This document shows, in pieces, positions 24,974 to 33,712 of a DNA stretch of 64,000 nt; positions within the stretch are counted from its first letter, which is position 1, and the number at the start of each line of letters is the position of its first letter. Below the pieces are notes generated by a model. That model worked only from the letters and a program-made list of their open reading frames with translations. It was not told the DNA's origin and made no database searches. The stretch is taken from contig QNUV01000041.1 of assembly GCA_003339645.1 (NCBI GenBank), positions 620,001 through 684,000 on the forward strand, read 5' to 3'. Source of the stretch: Microbacterium arborescens. Its GTDB lineage: Bacteria; Actinomycetota; Actinomycetes; Actinomycetales; Microbacteriaceae. The translations under genes and the position numbers were made by a program.

Positions 24974-25666
24974 GTGACTGAGAACATCACCGAGCGCTCG
25001 GCGCTCACCGACAAGCTCGGGGTCGATATCGACCCCGAGCTTCTGTCGCTCGCCCTCACCCATCGCTCGTACGCGTACGAGAACGGCGGGACGCCTCACA
25101 ACGAGCGCCTGGAGTTCCTCGGCGACTCGATCCTGGGTCAGGCCGTAACCGTGCACCTCTTCCGCACGCATCCGGATCTCGACGAGGGCGCCCTGGCGAA
25201 GCGGCGGGCGAGTGTGGTCTCGACCGTCGCCCTGGCCGAGGTCGCGCGGACGATCGGGCTGGGCGACCACATCATGCTGGGGCGCGGCGAGACGCAGACC
25301 GGCGGTCGCGACAAAGACTCGATCCTCGCCGACGCCATGGAGGCCGTGATCGGTGCGGCGTTCCTCTCGGCGGGCCCGGACCGTGCGCAGGAACTCGTCC
25401 TTCGGCTGGTGGCGCCGCTTCTGGCCGACCCCGCTCGGTACGGGGCGGCGATGGACCCGAAGACCTCGCTGCAAGAGCTCGCCGCGCATCTGGGCGTCGC
25501 GCCGCCCGTCTACGGCATCGAGGCCTCGGGGCCGGACCACCACCGCGTCTTCACCGCGACCGTCACCGTCGGCGACGTGTCACGCGAGGGAGTGGGAAGC
25601 AGCAAGAAGCAGGCCGAGATGGCCGCCGCCCTCGCTGTGTGGCACGTGCTGTCGGCCCGTGCCTGA
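24974..25666 (+). CDS. rnc: Ribonuclease III
   Basis: A 230-residue double-strand RNA endonuclease that processes rRNA precursors and structured mRNAs. The signature NERLEFLGDSIL lies at 43-54, with catalytic acids there and in KDSILADAMEAVIGA near 114-128. A double-stranded RNA binding domain occupies about 155-228, ending in SSKKQAEMAAALAVW. GTG at 24974 gives the expected N-terminus. It overlaps mutM by eight bases. Confidence 0.95.
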   Translation: MTENITERSALTDKLGVDIDPELLSLALTHRSYAYENGGTPHNERLEFLGDSILGQAVTVHLFRTHPDLDEGALAKRRASVVSTVALAEVARTIGLGDHIMLGRGETQTGGRDKDSILADAMEAVIGAAFLSAGPDRAQELVLRLVAPLLADPARYGAAMDPKTSLQELAAHLGVAPPVYGIEASGPDHHRVFTATVTVGDVSREGVGSSKKQAEMAAALAVWHVLSARA

Positions 25667-26555
25667 GCTTCCCGAAGTCGAGGTCGTCCGTGCCGGTCTC
25701 GAGCCGGCCGTCGTCGGCGCGCGCATCGAGGCCTGCACGGTCCTCGATGCGCGCGCGCTCACGCGCCACGCCGGGACGCCGGAGTCTTTCGAGCGGGAGC
25801 TGATCGGCCGCTCGCTCGCCGCGGCCGCGCGCCGCGGCAAGTTCCTGTGGTTCCCCGTGGCGGACACGGATCGCGCGGTGGTCGCCCACCTGGGGATGAG
25901 CGGGCAGATGCTCCTGCGCGAGCCGGGCGCCCCCACCGAGCGTCATGAACGGATCCGCTGGGACATCGTGCACCCCGCGCACGGCGAGCTGTCCGTGCTC
26001 TTCGTCGATCAGCGGACTTTCGGATCGCTAGCCGTCGACGACCTCGAGCCGACCGCGGATGGCGCCGCGGGCGGGCGCGGAACGGATGCTGCCCTGATCC
26101 CGGGACAGGTGCGGCACATCGCCCGTGATCCCCTCGACCCCGCGTTCGACGCCGCGCGCTTCCATCGAGAGCTGGCGCGGCGGTCGTCGGGCATCAAGCG
26201 CGTTCTGCTCGATCAGGGCGTGGTCAGCGGTATCGGCAACATCTACGCCGACGAGGCGCTGTGGGCGGCCCGCATCCACCCGGAGACCGCGGCATCTCTC
26301 CTCTCGCGCCCCGCGCGCGAACGCCTCATGGAAGCGGTCGTCGCGGTCATGACGAAGGCTCTCGCCGAGGGCGGCACGAGCTTCGACGCGCAGTATGTGA
26401 ACGTCAACGGCCAGGCCGGCTACTTCGCCCACTCTCTGGAGGCCTACGGCCGCACCGGAGCGGAGTGCTCGCGATGCGGCTCGGCCATCGTCCGGGTCGC
26501 GTTCACCAATCGGTCATCGCACTACTGTCCGCGCTGCCAGCGTCGCCGCTACTGA
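25659..26555 (+). CDS. mutM: Formamidopyrimidine-DNA glycosylase
   Basis: A 298-residue repair enzyme that removes 8-oxoguanine and formamidopyrimidines and nicks the site. After the initiator it begins PELPEVEVV, with the catalytic proline at position 2 and glutamate at 3. The helix-two-turn-helix reads VVSGIGNIYADEALW, and the C-terminal zinc finger has CSRCGS and CPRC. GTG at 25659 is fixed by the need for Pro as residue 2. Its 3' end overlaps the convergent GNAT gene by 53 bases. Confidence 0.95.
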   Translation: MPELPEVEVVRAGLEPAVVGARIEACTVLDARALTRHAGTPESFERELIGRSLAAAARRGKFLWFPVADTDRAVVAHLGMSGQMLLREPGAPTERHERIRWDIVHPAHGELSVLFVDQRTFGSLAVDDLEPTADGAAGGRGTDAALIPGQVRHIARDPLDPAFDAARFHRELARRSSGIKRVLLDQGVVSGIGNIYADEALWAARIHPETAASLLSRPARERLMEAVVAVMTKALAEGGTSFDAQYVNVNGQAGYFAHSLEAYGRTGAECSRCGSAIVRVAFTNRSSHYCPRCQRRRY

Positions 26556-27630
26556 GCCGCTTCTTCCAGGCCCCCTCGTACGAGAGCGGCCGGAAGCCGA
26601 GGGCCTCGTTGATGTCGAGCATCGGCCGATTCTCCTCGGCGTTGTAGGTGATGACGCGGGGCGAGCCGGGGGCGATCTCGCGCCACGCCACGAGCCCTGC
26701 GCACTTCACGAGCATCCCGAGCCGGTGGCCGCGGTGCGTCGCCGCCACGAGGGTGTCGTGCTGGTGGGTCGCTCCGGTGCGGTCCGAGCTGATCATGAGC
26801 TCGTTGAAGGCTGCGAGCTCACCGGTCTCGATGTGCTGGGCAGCGGTCACGAGCAGTGTCTGGTCCGCTTCGACGTAGCGCGCATCGTGGCGGGCCAGGC
26901 GCGCGGCATCCCACTCTTCCTCGTCCACCTCGAGGCCGGCGGCGGGGGCGTCGGTCGACATGCGCGATTTGAGCCAGGCGTACCCTTCGACGAACTCCGG
27001 CGGCGTCGGCACAGTCCATCGCACCACGCGATACCCGGCGGCCGCGACTGCGGCTCGCGCCAGGTGCTCATCGACGACGGCGGCGGAGCCGGGCAGATCC
27101 AGCACGCTCTTCCGGTTGATCTGCTCGAGCGTGTAGCCGTGCCGCAGGAGGAACCGCGCGGCATGGTCGCGCGGAATGTCGCCGTACCCCGTCGGTGCGG
27201 CCATCCTGTCGCCCGGCTGGTCGGGATGCTCGGCGTACGTCTGCAGAACGTGCCGTCCGTGCTCGCGGGCCGTGCGCTCGATGAGAGCGTGCGCGTGCGA
27301 CCCGATCCCGCGGCCGTGGACGTCACGCAACAGTTCGATGAGCCAGTACGCCGTATCGGATCCGGCCTCGTGGGGGACGTCGAGCCCCACGCGCCCGACG
27401 ACTGTGCCGTCCCAGACCGCGAGCCAGCTGAACCGCGTCTCGTCCGGACTCGGGCGATAGTGGGGGAGCAGCTCGTCGGGGCGGGCGGCGTCGTCATCGC
27501 TGCCGGTGATCTCGCGGTACACGAGATTGCGCACGCGGACCATCTCGCAGAAGTCCGCGGCGTCCGGCGCATCGATGCGGTCGGGAATGTGGAGAGAGCG
27601 CAGCTCGAGCTGCGCGGTGATGTCGTTCAT
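26503..27630 (-). CDS. Double GNAT-fold N-acetyltransferase
   Basis: A 375-residue protein made of two GNAT modules. The first, about 1-185, has the acetyl-CoA loop region DVHGRGIGSHAHALIERTA. The second, about 190-350, has VAATHRGHRLGMLVKCAGL and the NAEENRPMLDINEALGF motif common near GNAT C-termini. The layout resembles tandem acetyltransferases such as MshD, but no substrate can be assigned. It is the last gene of a leftward group with an 83-residue unknown protein and a 37-codon ORF. Confidence 0.85.
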   Translation of the reverse strand: MNDITAQLELRSLHIPDRIDAPDAADFCEMVRVRNLVYREITGSDDDAARPDELLPHYRPSPDETRFSWLAVWDGTVVGRVGLDVPHEAGSDTAYWLIELLRDVHGRGIGSHAHALIERTAREHGRHVLQTYAEHPDQPGDRMAAPTGYGDIPRDHAARFLLRHGYTLEQINRKSVLDLPGSAAVVDEHLARAAVAAAGYRVVRWTVPTPPEFVEGYAWLKSRMSTDAPAAGLEVDEEEWDAARLARHDARYVEADQTLLVTAAQHIETGELAAFNELMISSDRTGATHQHDTLVAATHRGHRLGMLVKCAGLVAWREIAPGSPRVITYNAEENRPMLDINEALGFRPLSYEGAWKKRLSSGDAGSADSSAMTDW

Positions 27631-27678
27631 GGTTCTCTTTCGATGGCGTGGGGTCTCGTCGCCGAGACCCCACGCGGA

Positions 27679-27930
27679 TCAACGGTAGGGAGTGAGCAGG
27701 TACGCGCGCTCCCAGTGGCGCTCGCGTGCCTCTCGAGCGGCGAGCTGCTCGCGGCGGTACGCGACCTCTGGCGCAGAGCTGGCGCCGCGGTTCGCGCTCC
27801 ACACGATGAGGCGCAGTGCGATCCGCAGCGCAACGCGCTGGGCGAGGGTCGGACGGCCGACGAGAGTCTGCTCGGGGATGACAGGCCGCGCAGGCGCGAC
27901 CTCGGGACGTCGTTGTACGACGGTGTTCAT
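27679..27930 (-). CDS. Unknown 83-residue protein with basic amphipathic helix
   Basis: I do not recognise this protein. It starts at ATG 27930 with GAGGAC just upstream. The N-terminal 25 residues are Pro/Val/Arg-rich. A segment at about 28-48 (TLAQRVALRIALRLIVWSAN) alternates hydrophobic residues and arginines, so it is more likely membrane-associating than a full transmembrane helix. The C-terminal 30 residues are charged. It ends 48 bases before the GNAT start, suggesting co-transcription. Confidence 0.65.
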   Translation of the reverse strand: MNTVVQRRPEVAPARPVIPEQTLVGRPTLAQRVALRIALRLIVWSANRGASSAPEVAYRREQLAAREARERHWERAYLLTPYR

Positions 27931-27983
27931 GGTGTCCTCGTTCGAAGAGGGCGGATGTGCGATGACGACGACGTGCGTCGCGG

Positions 27984-28005
27984 GGGCAGCCAGGGGCTGC
28001 TGCCC
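27984..28005 (-). other. Hairpin between the small ORF and the 83-residue gene
   Basis: GGGCAGC (27984-27990) pairs with GCTGCCC (27999-28005) around an 8-base loop. It sits in the 131-base spacer of the operon and could be a partial terminator or a processing site. No T run follows it. Confidence 0.4.
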
Positions 28006-28061
28006 GGCGCGCGGAGATCACGCGGGGCGGAAAGGCGGAACGGGGCGAGGGACTCGCAGAC

Positions 28062-28175
28062 TCAGACGTTCAGCGGAGCACCGACGACGGCGGCTCCACC
28101 GATAACGCAGACGAAACGGTCGCGGTGCTCGGAACGAACAGCAACAGCGTTAAACGCGGTGACAGAAATCAACAT
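28062..28175 (-). CDS. Small ORF, 37 residues, with strong ribosome binding site
   Basis: This unannotated-size ORF reads MLISVTAFNAVAVRSEHRDR then FVCVIGGAAVVGAPLNV. An AAAGGAGG ribosome binding site lies seven or eight bases before the ATG, the best in this neighbourhood, and a good promoter is upstream. The first 13 codons use ATT, TCT, TTT, GTT and CGT, unlike the C/G-ending codons around it. Eight of 37 residues are valine. It is either a real small, perhaps membrane-active protein or a leader ORF for the downstream genes. I do not recognise it. Confidence 0.6.
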   Translation of the reverse strand: MLISVTAFNAVAVRSEHRDRFVCVIGGAAVVGAPLNV

Positions 28176-28210
28176 CGGGGAACCTCCTTTCGTCAGGGAT
28201 GCGGGAAGTG

Positions 28211-28240
28211 ACGCTAGCGGTCCGTCCGGTGCGGCGTCAA
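28211..28240 (-). promoter_or_regulatory. Promoter of the small-ORF operon
   Basis: Read leftward: TTGACG (-35, 28240-28235), an 18-base spacer, and TAGCGT (-10, 28216-28211). It predicts a transcript starting about 28 bases before the 37-codon ORF. Confidence 0.65.
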
Positions 28241-28300
28241 GTCCGGCGCGTCATCCTCCGGTAGCGTGTGGACGTTGACCGAGCGCCGGGAGGGTTCGAC

Positions 28301-31300
28301 ATGCACCTGAAGAGCGTCACGCTCAAGGGCTTCAAGTCGTTCGCCCAACCGACCACGTTCGTGCTCGAACCGGGGGTCACCTGCATCGTCGGACCGAACG
28401 GCTCCGGCAAGTCGAACGTCGTCGACGCCCTCGCCTGGGTCATGGGCGAACAGGGAGCCAAGACCCTCCGCGGCGGCAAGATGGAGGACGTCATCTTCGC
28501 GGGCACCGCGACGCGCGGCCCGCTCGGTCGTGCCGAGGTGCAGCTGACGATCGACAACCACGACGGCGTGCTTCCGATCGAGTACGCCGAGGTCACGATC
28601 AGCCGAACGCTGTTCCGGAACGGGTCGAGCGAGTACGCGATCAACGGCGAGACGTGCCGGTTGCTCGACGTGCAGGAGCTGCTGAGCGACTCCGGTCTGG
28701 GCCGCGAGATGCACGTCATCGTCGGGCAGGGCCGTCTCGACACCGTGCTCCAGGCGAGCGCGGAGGACCGCCGCGGCTTCATCGAAGAGGCGGCGGGCAT
28801 CCTCAAGCACCGGCGCCGCAAGGAGAAGACGGTTCGCAAGCTCGAGGCGATGGAGACGAACCTCACCCGGCTGAGCGACCTCGCGGGCGAGCTGCGACGG
28901 CAGCTGAAGCCGCTCGGCAAGCAGGCCGAGATCGCCCGCGAAGCGGCGACGATCGCCGCCGTCGTCCGCGACGCGAAGGCGAGGCTGTTCGCCGATGACC
29001 TCGTCGCCCTGCGTGCCCAGCTCGCCGACCACGCCCGGGACGAGCATGAGCGGCACGCCGAGCGGCTGGTGCTGCAGGACCGGCTCGACGGTGTGAAACG
29101 ACGCATCGACGAGCTCGAGGCCGAGCAGCGGTCCGAAGCCGTCGACCGTGCACGCGCCACCGCTTTCGCGCTCGAACAGGTCCAGGAGCGGGTACGCGGG
29201 TTGCACACGCTCGCAGCGCAGCGCCGAGCGCTCCTCGAAGACGACGGCCAGCTCTCGATAGAGGTCGCCACGGTCGGGCAGTCGGCCATCGACGAGGCTC
29301 GGCAGGAGGTCGACGACATCGCGTCAGGCGTCGGTGATGCGCAGGATGCGGCTGCTGCGGCATCCCGCGACGTCATCCGGGCGCGCGCCGAACTCGATGC
29401 GCTCGACGCCGACATCGCCGCCCAGAGCGCTCTCGTCTCCGAGCACGACATGCGCCTGACCAAGCTTCGCGGCCGGGCCGAGGCCGCAGCATCCCGGCTG
29501 GAGGCTCTCCGGGCGACGGTGGAACGGCAGCAGCGGGGCCTCGATGCCGCTCGCGCGCGCCGCGCCGAGGCGGAGGCAGCCCTCGAGCAGGTCCAGGCGG
29601 ATGCGGCTCCCGAGATCAGCTCCGCCGAGCACACTGCCGCCTACGAGCGGGCTCAGCGCGATGCCACGGACGCCGAGACCGAGCTGGCGGGGATCCGCGA
29701 GAGGCTGCACGCGGCCGAGCGCGAGGTCGAGTCGCTCACGGCGCAGACCGCGGCACTCGGGCGCGCGCTCGAGGTCCGCAATGCCGCTGCCGATCTCCTC
29801 TCGCGCGGTGACGAGGGGCTGCGATCCCTCGTCGCCGACGCCCTGAAGGTCGAGCCGGGCTACGAGGCCCCGGTGGCCGCCGCTCTGGGGGCTCTCGCTG
29901 AAGGCGTGCTCGCGGTCGATGTGGCGGCAGCGCTGCGGGCGGCGGCCACCGCCTCCGCGGATGACCTCGGCGTGGTCGACATCGTCCTGGCGGACGCCGC
30001 GCGGGGAGAGGCTGTCGCCGCTCCACCGGGTGCTGTTCGCGCCACCGACATCGTCAGCGGTCCCGACGGTGTCGTCGGGCAACTCGAGAATGTGCTCGTC
30101 GCGGATGACCTCGACGCCGCTGTGCGCATCCGTGACGGCTGGGTCGCGAACGAGCGCGAGCGTGCCGTGGTCGTGACGAAGCAGGGTGAGCTCGTCTCGT
30201 GGCGCACCGTCCGGGCCGGCTCCGGCGAAGGGCGATCGCGTCTCGAACTCGCGGCCGAGCGCGATGCGGCGGCCGAGCGGCTCAGCGAGATGAGGGTGGT
30301 CGCCGACGCGCTGCGCGAGTCGCTGGCCGAAGCGCAGGCGGCGTGGTCCGAGGCGCGCGCCCGCACGAGGACGGCGCTCGAGACCCTCCGGGCGCACGAT
30401 GCGGCGCTCGCGGCCGACGCGGAGAAGTTCAACCGGGCTACCGTGCGGTACGAGGCGGCCGTCGCGGAGTGCGATCGGCTCGAAGCGGGTATCGCCCCCG
30501 CTGTGTCCGCCGTGACCGAGGCCGAATCGGCGGCTCGCGAGGCTGAGGAAGCGCTCGCGGCAGCGGCTGCGGCACCGAGGCCGATCCTCGACGCATCGGC
30601 GCGCGAGGGGCTCCTCGAAGCCCTCGAACAGGCACGCGAACGCGAGATGCGCGCCCGGCTCGACGTCGAGACCCTGCGGGAGCGCGTGCGAGCCGGAGAG
30701 GCACGTGTGGTCCAGCTCGAACGCCAGCGCGAGCGCGAGCGGGCAGCCGCCGCCGAAGCCGCCCGGCGCGCCGTCATCCGGAGGCGGCAGCGTGCGATCG
30801 CGGACGCCGTCGCCGCACAGCTGCCCCCGCTGCTCGAGTCGATCGACCGGTCGGTCGCGGCCGCCCGCGTGGAGCTGGGTCGCGCCGAGCAGGCGCGGAG
30901 CGAGATCACGAGCGAGCTCGCAGAGCTGCGCCGTCAGGATCAATCGGCGCGCAGCCGGCTCGCAGCCCTCACCGAGTCGGTCCACGGACTCGAGATGCAG
31001 ATGCACGAGAAGAAGCTGCACGTGACGAGCCTGCTCGAGCGTGTCGCCTCGGAACTCGGGTTCGACGAGGACATTCTTGTTTCGGAATATGGGCCGGACC
31101 AGCCCGTCCTCGATGATTCGGGCGAGCCGGTGCCTTTCGATCGGAACGCGCAGCGGCGTCGCCTCGCCGAAGCGGAGCGAAAGCTCGCGCAGCTCGGGCG
31201 GGTCAATCCTCTGGCGCTCGAGGAGTACGCCGCGCTCGAGCAGCGCCACGCATTCCTCACCGAACAGCTTGCGGATCTGACGCAGACACGGGCCGATCTG

Positions 31301-31807
31301 CTGACCATCATTGGGGAGCTGGACGAACGGATGCAGTCGATCTTCCTGGCCGCGTTCGAAGACACCAAGATCGCGTTCGGCGAGGTCTTCCCGATCCTGT
31401 TCCCGGGCGGCACGGGCAGCATCTCGCTCACCGACCCCGACAATCCGCTGACGACCGGCATCGAGGTCGCGGTGCGACCCGTGGGCAAGAAGATCGAGAG
31501 GTTGTCGCTGCTGTCCGGCGGCGAGCGGTCCCTCGCCGCCGTCGCGCTCCTGACGGCGATCTTCAAGGCTCGCCCGAGCCCGTTCTACATCCTCGACGAG
31601 GTCGAGGCGGCGCTCGACGACGCGAACCTCGGTCGCCTGCTCGGCGTGTTCGAACAGCTCCGCGAGTCGAGCCAGCTCATCGTGATCACGCACCAGAAGC
31701 GCACGATGGAGATCGCCGACGCCCTCTACGGCGTCTCGATGCGGCAGGACGGCGTGTCGGCGGTCGTCGGTCAGCGCGTACGCGAGCGCGCAGGCGCCGT
31801 AGGCTGA
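28301..31807 (+). CDS. smc: Chromosome segregation protein SMC
   Basis: A 1168-residue condensin ATPase. The N-terminal head carries Walker A GPNGSGKS at 31-38. Two long coiled coils flank a hinge at about 500-650 (Gly-rich, LEVRNAAADLLSRGDEGLRSL at its start region). The C-terminal head has the ABC signature LSGGERS from 1071 and Walker B FYILDEVEAALDD with D1099. It organises and segregates the chromosome with ScpA/ScpB, which are not in this window. ATG at 28301 follows GGGAGGG by 6 bases. ftsY starts five bases after it. Confidence 0.96.
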   Translation: MHLKSVTLKGFKSFAQPTTFVLEPGVTCIVGPNGSGKSNVVDALAWVMGEQGAKTLRGGKMEDVIFAGTATRGPLGRAEVQLTIDNHDGVLPIEYAEVTISRTLFRNGSSEYAINGETCRLLDVQELLSDSGLGREMHVIVGQGRLDTVLQASAEDRRGFIEEAAGILKHRRRKEKTVRKLEAMETNLTRLSDLAGELRRQLKPLGKQAEIAREAATIAAVVRDAKARLFADDLVALRAQLADHARDEHERHAERLVLQDRLDGVKRRIDELEAEQRSEAVDRARATAFALEQVQERVRGLHTLAAQRRALLEDDGQLSIEVATVGQSAIDEARQEVDDIASGVGDAQDAAAAASRDVIRARAELDALDADIAAQSALVSEHDMRLTKLRGRAEAAASRLEALRATVERQQRGLDAARARRAEAEAALEQVQADAAPEISSAEHTAAYERAQRDATDAETELAGIRERLHAAEREVESLTAQTAALGRALEVRNAAADLLSRGDEGLRSLVADALKVEPGYEAPVAAALGALAEGVLAVDVAAALRAAATASADDLGVVDIVLADAARGEAVAAPPGAVRATDIVSGPDGVVGQLENVLVADDLDAAVRIRDGWVANERERAVVVTKQGELVSWRTVRAGSGEGRSRLELAAERDAAAERLSEMRVVADALRESLAEAQAAWSEARARTRTALETLRAHDAALAADAEKFNRATVRYEAAVAECDRLEAGIAPAVSAVTEAESAAREAEEALAAAAAAPRPILDASAREGLLEALEQAREREMRARLDVETLRERVRAGEARVVQLERQRERERAAAAEAARRAVIRRRQRAIADAVAAQLPPLLESIDRSVAAARVELGRAEQARSEITSELAELRRQDQSARSRLAALTESVHGLEMQMHEKKLHVTSLLERVASELGFDEDILVSEYGPDQPVLDDSGEPVPFDRNAQRRRLAEAERKLAQLGRVNPLALEEYAALEQRHAFLTEQLADLTQTRADLLTIIGELDERMQSIFLAAFEDTKIAFGEVFPILFPGGTGSISLTDPDNPLTTGIEVAVRPVGKKIERLSLLSGGERSLAAVALLTAIFKARPSPFYILDEVEAALDDANLGRLLGVFEQLRESSQLIVITHQKRTMEIADALYGVSMRQDGVSAVVGQRVRERAGAVG

Positions 31808-31811
31808 GGGC

Positions 31812-32684
31812 ATGGCCGACAATCCCTGGTCGCTCTCGCGCGCGCTGCGCGGGCTCTTCGTCAAGCCGACCATCGACGAGAACACGTGGGACGACCTCGA
31901 GACGGCGCTGCTGACCGCCGACTTCGGGCCCGACATCACCGAGCGTCTCGTCGACGACCTGCGGGACAAGGTCGAGCGGTACCGCACCACCGACCCCCGT
32001 GATCTCCAGCGCATGCTGAAGGAGACGCTCGAGGAGCGGTTCGCAGCCTTCGACTCGACCCTGCGCCTGACCGAGCGTCCCGCCGTCGTCCTCGTTGTCG
32101 GTGTGAACGGCGTGGGGAAGACCACGACGATCGGGAAGTTCGCGAAGTTCCTGCAGCGATACGGCCGGTCGGTCGTCGTCGGTGCCGCCGATACGTTCCG
32201 TGCCGCAGCCGTCGACCAGCTCGCGACGTGGGCCGAACGCGGCGGTGCACAGATCGTCCGGCCGCAGCAGGAGGGCCAGGACCCGGCTTCCGTCGCGTTC
32301 CAGACGATCGATTACGCCAAGCGGACGGGCACGGAGATCGTGCTCGTCGACACCGCGGGCCGCCTGCACACCAAGGGCGGCCTGATGGACGAGCTCACCA
32401 AGATCCGGCGCGTCATCGAGAAGCAGGCGCCCATCAGCGAAGTGCTGCTGGTGCTGGATGCGACGACGGGCCAGAACGGCGTGATGCAAGCCGAGGCGTT
32501 CCTCGAACACGCCGGCGTGACGGGTCTCGTCCTGACCAAGCTCGACGGGTCCGCGCGTGGCGGTTTCGTGCTCGCGGTCCAGGAGCGCACCGGCATCCCG
32601 GTCAAGCTGCTCGGTCAGGGTGAGGGCATCAACGACCTCACCGGTTTCACCCCGCACGTGTTCGCATCCGCTCTCGTCGACTGA
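31812..32684 (+). CDS. ftsY: Signal recognition particle receptor FtsY
   Basis: A 290-residue SRP GTPase that receives ribosome-SRP complexes at the membrane. An N domain of about 85 residues lacks the long acidic A domain of E. coli FtsY, as usual in Actinobacteria. The G domain shows GVNGVGKTT from 97, DTFRAAAVDQL, VDTAGR and TKLDGSARGG. smc lies five bases upstream. Its partner Ffh is encoded at 36029. Confidence 0.95.
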   Translation: MADNPWSLSRALRGLFVKPTIDENTWDDLETALLTADFGPDITERLVDDLRDKVERYRTTDPRDLQRMLKETLEERFAAFDSTLRLTERPAVVLVVGVNGVGKTTTIGKFAKFLQRYGRSVVVGAADTFRAAAVDQLATWAERGGAQIVRPQQEGQDPASVAFQTIDYAKRTGTEIVLVDTAGRLHTKGGLMDELTKIRRVIEKQAPISEVLLVLDATTGQNGVMQAEAFLEHAGVTGLVLTKLDGSARGGFVLAVQERTGIPVKLLGQGEGINDLTGFTPHVFASALVD

Positions 32685-32739
32685 GCGCCGCGCCGCATCT
32701 CCACTTCCCCCGCACCCTCACGGCTGGTTTCATAAATAC

Positions 32740-33240
32740 ATGGCGATCGAGCACGACTACTTCGGACTCCTCGAGTCGGGTCCGGACGGATCGATCTTCT
32801 GGTCGGATCACGTCGAGATCGGCGACCAGACGGTCACCGTCGATCTCACTGCCCCGGATCAGGACGACGTGTCCGCCGCCGCGCTCGACGTCGCTGCCGC
32901 GATGATCTCGGCGATCGAGTCGATCGACCTCTCCGCCCGAAACGCGATGGTGTCGGAGCTCAACGACCGCACGAGCGAGGTGACCGAGTTCATCCTCCAG
33001 CAGCAGGAGGAGCTCGGAGAGGACATCGAGTCGTACCTGGTGGATATCTCCGGCGACGTCCATATGGACGTCATCCGGTCGCTGCAGCTGATCAGCATGA
33101 CGATCCTGGCCGACGAGCACGGGGGATCGGACCCGTTCGCGGTGCTGGAGTACGCGCTCGACCCCGACTCGACCGAAGAGGTGCTCCTGGTCAACCTCAC
33201 GAGCGACGGCAGCATCCAGTCGGTCACCAGCGCCGACTGA
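32740..33240 (+). CDS. Conserved hypothetical acidic protein (DUF2004-like)
   Basis: A 166-residue acidic cytoplasmic protein beginning MAIEHDYFGLLESGPDGSIFW. The N-terminal FGLLES...IFW pattern suggests the DUF2004 family, of unknown function; I am not certain of this. The middle (about 60-105) is helical and the C-terminal half has alternating beta-like segments. No signal peptide or membrane segment is seen. There is no clear ribosome binding site; the bases before the ATG are A/T-rich. It sits one base before the next gene, so the two are probably coupled. Confidence 0.7.
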   Translation: MAIEHDYFGLLESGPDGSIFWSDHVEIGDQTVTVDLTAPDQDDVSAAALDVAAAMISAIESIDLSARNAMVSELNDRTSEVTEFILQQQEELGEDIESYLVDISGDVHMDVIRSLQLISMTILADEHGGSDPFAVLEYALDPDSTEEVLLVNLTSDGSIQSVTSAD

Positions 33241-33241
33241 C

Positions 33242-33685
33242 GTGCAGACCTTCCTGCCGTACCCGTCGTTCGCCGAGTCGGCGGCTGCGCTCGACACGGC
33301 TCGACTGGGCAAGCAGCGCGTCGAGACGCTGCAGCTGCTGCGGGCCAACACCGTCCCGGGATACGGATGGCGCAACCACCCGGCCGCCAAGATGTGGCGC
33401 GGCCATCTGCCGGCCCTCACGGCGTACGGCCTGGCGATGACGGACGCGTGGATCGCCGCCGGTCGCCCGGATACGGTCCGGCCGCAACTGCTGCGGTTCG
33501 CTCCCGATGTCGACGGGATGCCCGAGAGCGAGCTCGAGATGCCGCCGTGGCTGGGCGATGAGGCGTTCCACCTGTCTCACCGCTCCAACCTCGTGCGCAA
33601 GGATGCCGCGTTCTACCGCCCGCGTTTCGGCGATGTCCCCGACGACCTCCCGTACATCTGGCCGCCGGACCCGACCGCGGCCTGA
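33242..33685 (+). CDS. MSMEG_6728-family conserved protein
   Basis: A 147-residue protein starting QTFLPYPSFAESAAALDTARLGKQR, a pattern shared with MSMEG_6728-type proteins and distantly with pyrimidine-dimer glycosylase-like families. Other marks are WRNHPAAKMWRGH near 44-56 and LSHRSNLVRKDAAFYRPRF near 111-129, with conserved basic and aromatic residues. The function is unknown; a nucleic-acid role is only suggested by that distant resemblance. The start is GTG one base after the previous stop. Confidence 0.75.
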   Translation: MQTFLPYPSFAESAAALDTARLGKQRVETLQLLRANTVPGYGWRNHPAAKMWRGHLPALTAYGLAMTDAWIAAGRPDTVRPQLLRFAPDVDGMPESELEMPPWLGDEAFHLSHRSNLVRKDAAFYRPRFGDVPDDLPYIWPPDPTAA

Positions 33686-33712
33686 GTCGCACGCGGACGG
33701 GTCGGCGACTCG

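Noticed and set aside
29324-32125. 933-codon frame antisense to smc and ftsY
   Set aside because: Both + strand genes have complete motifs; the antisense product has only composition-biased sequence.
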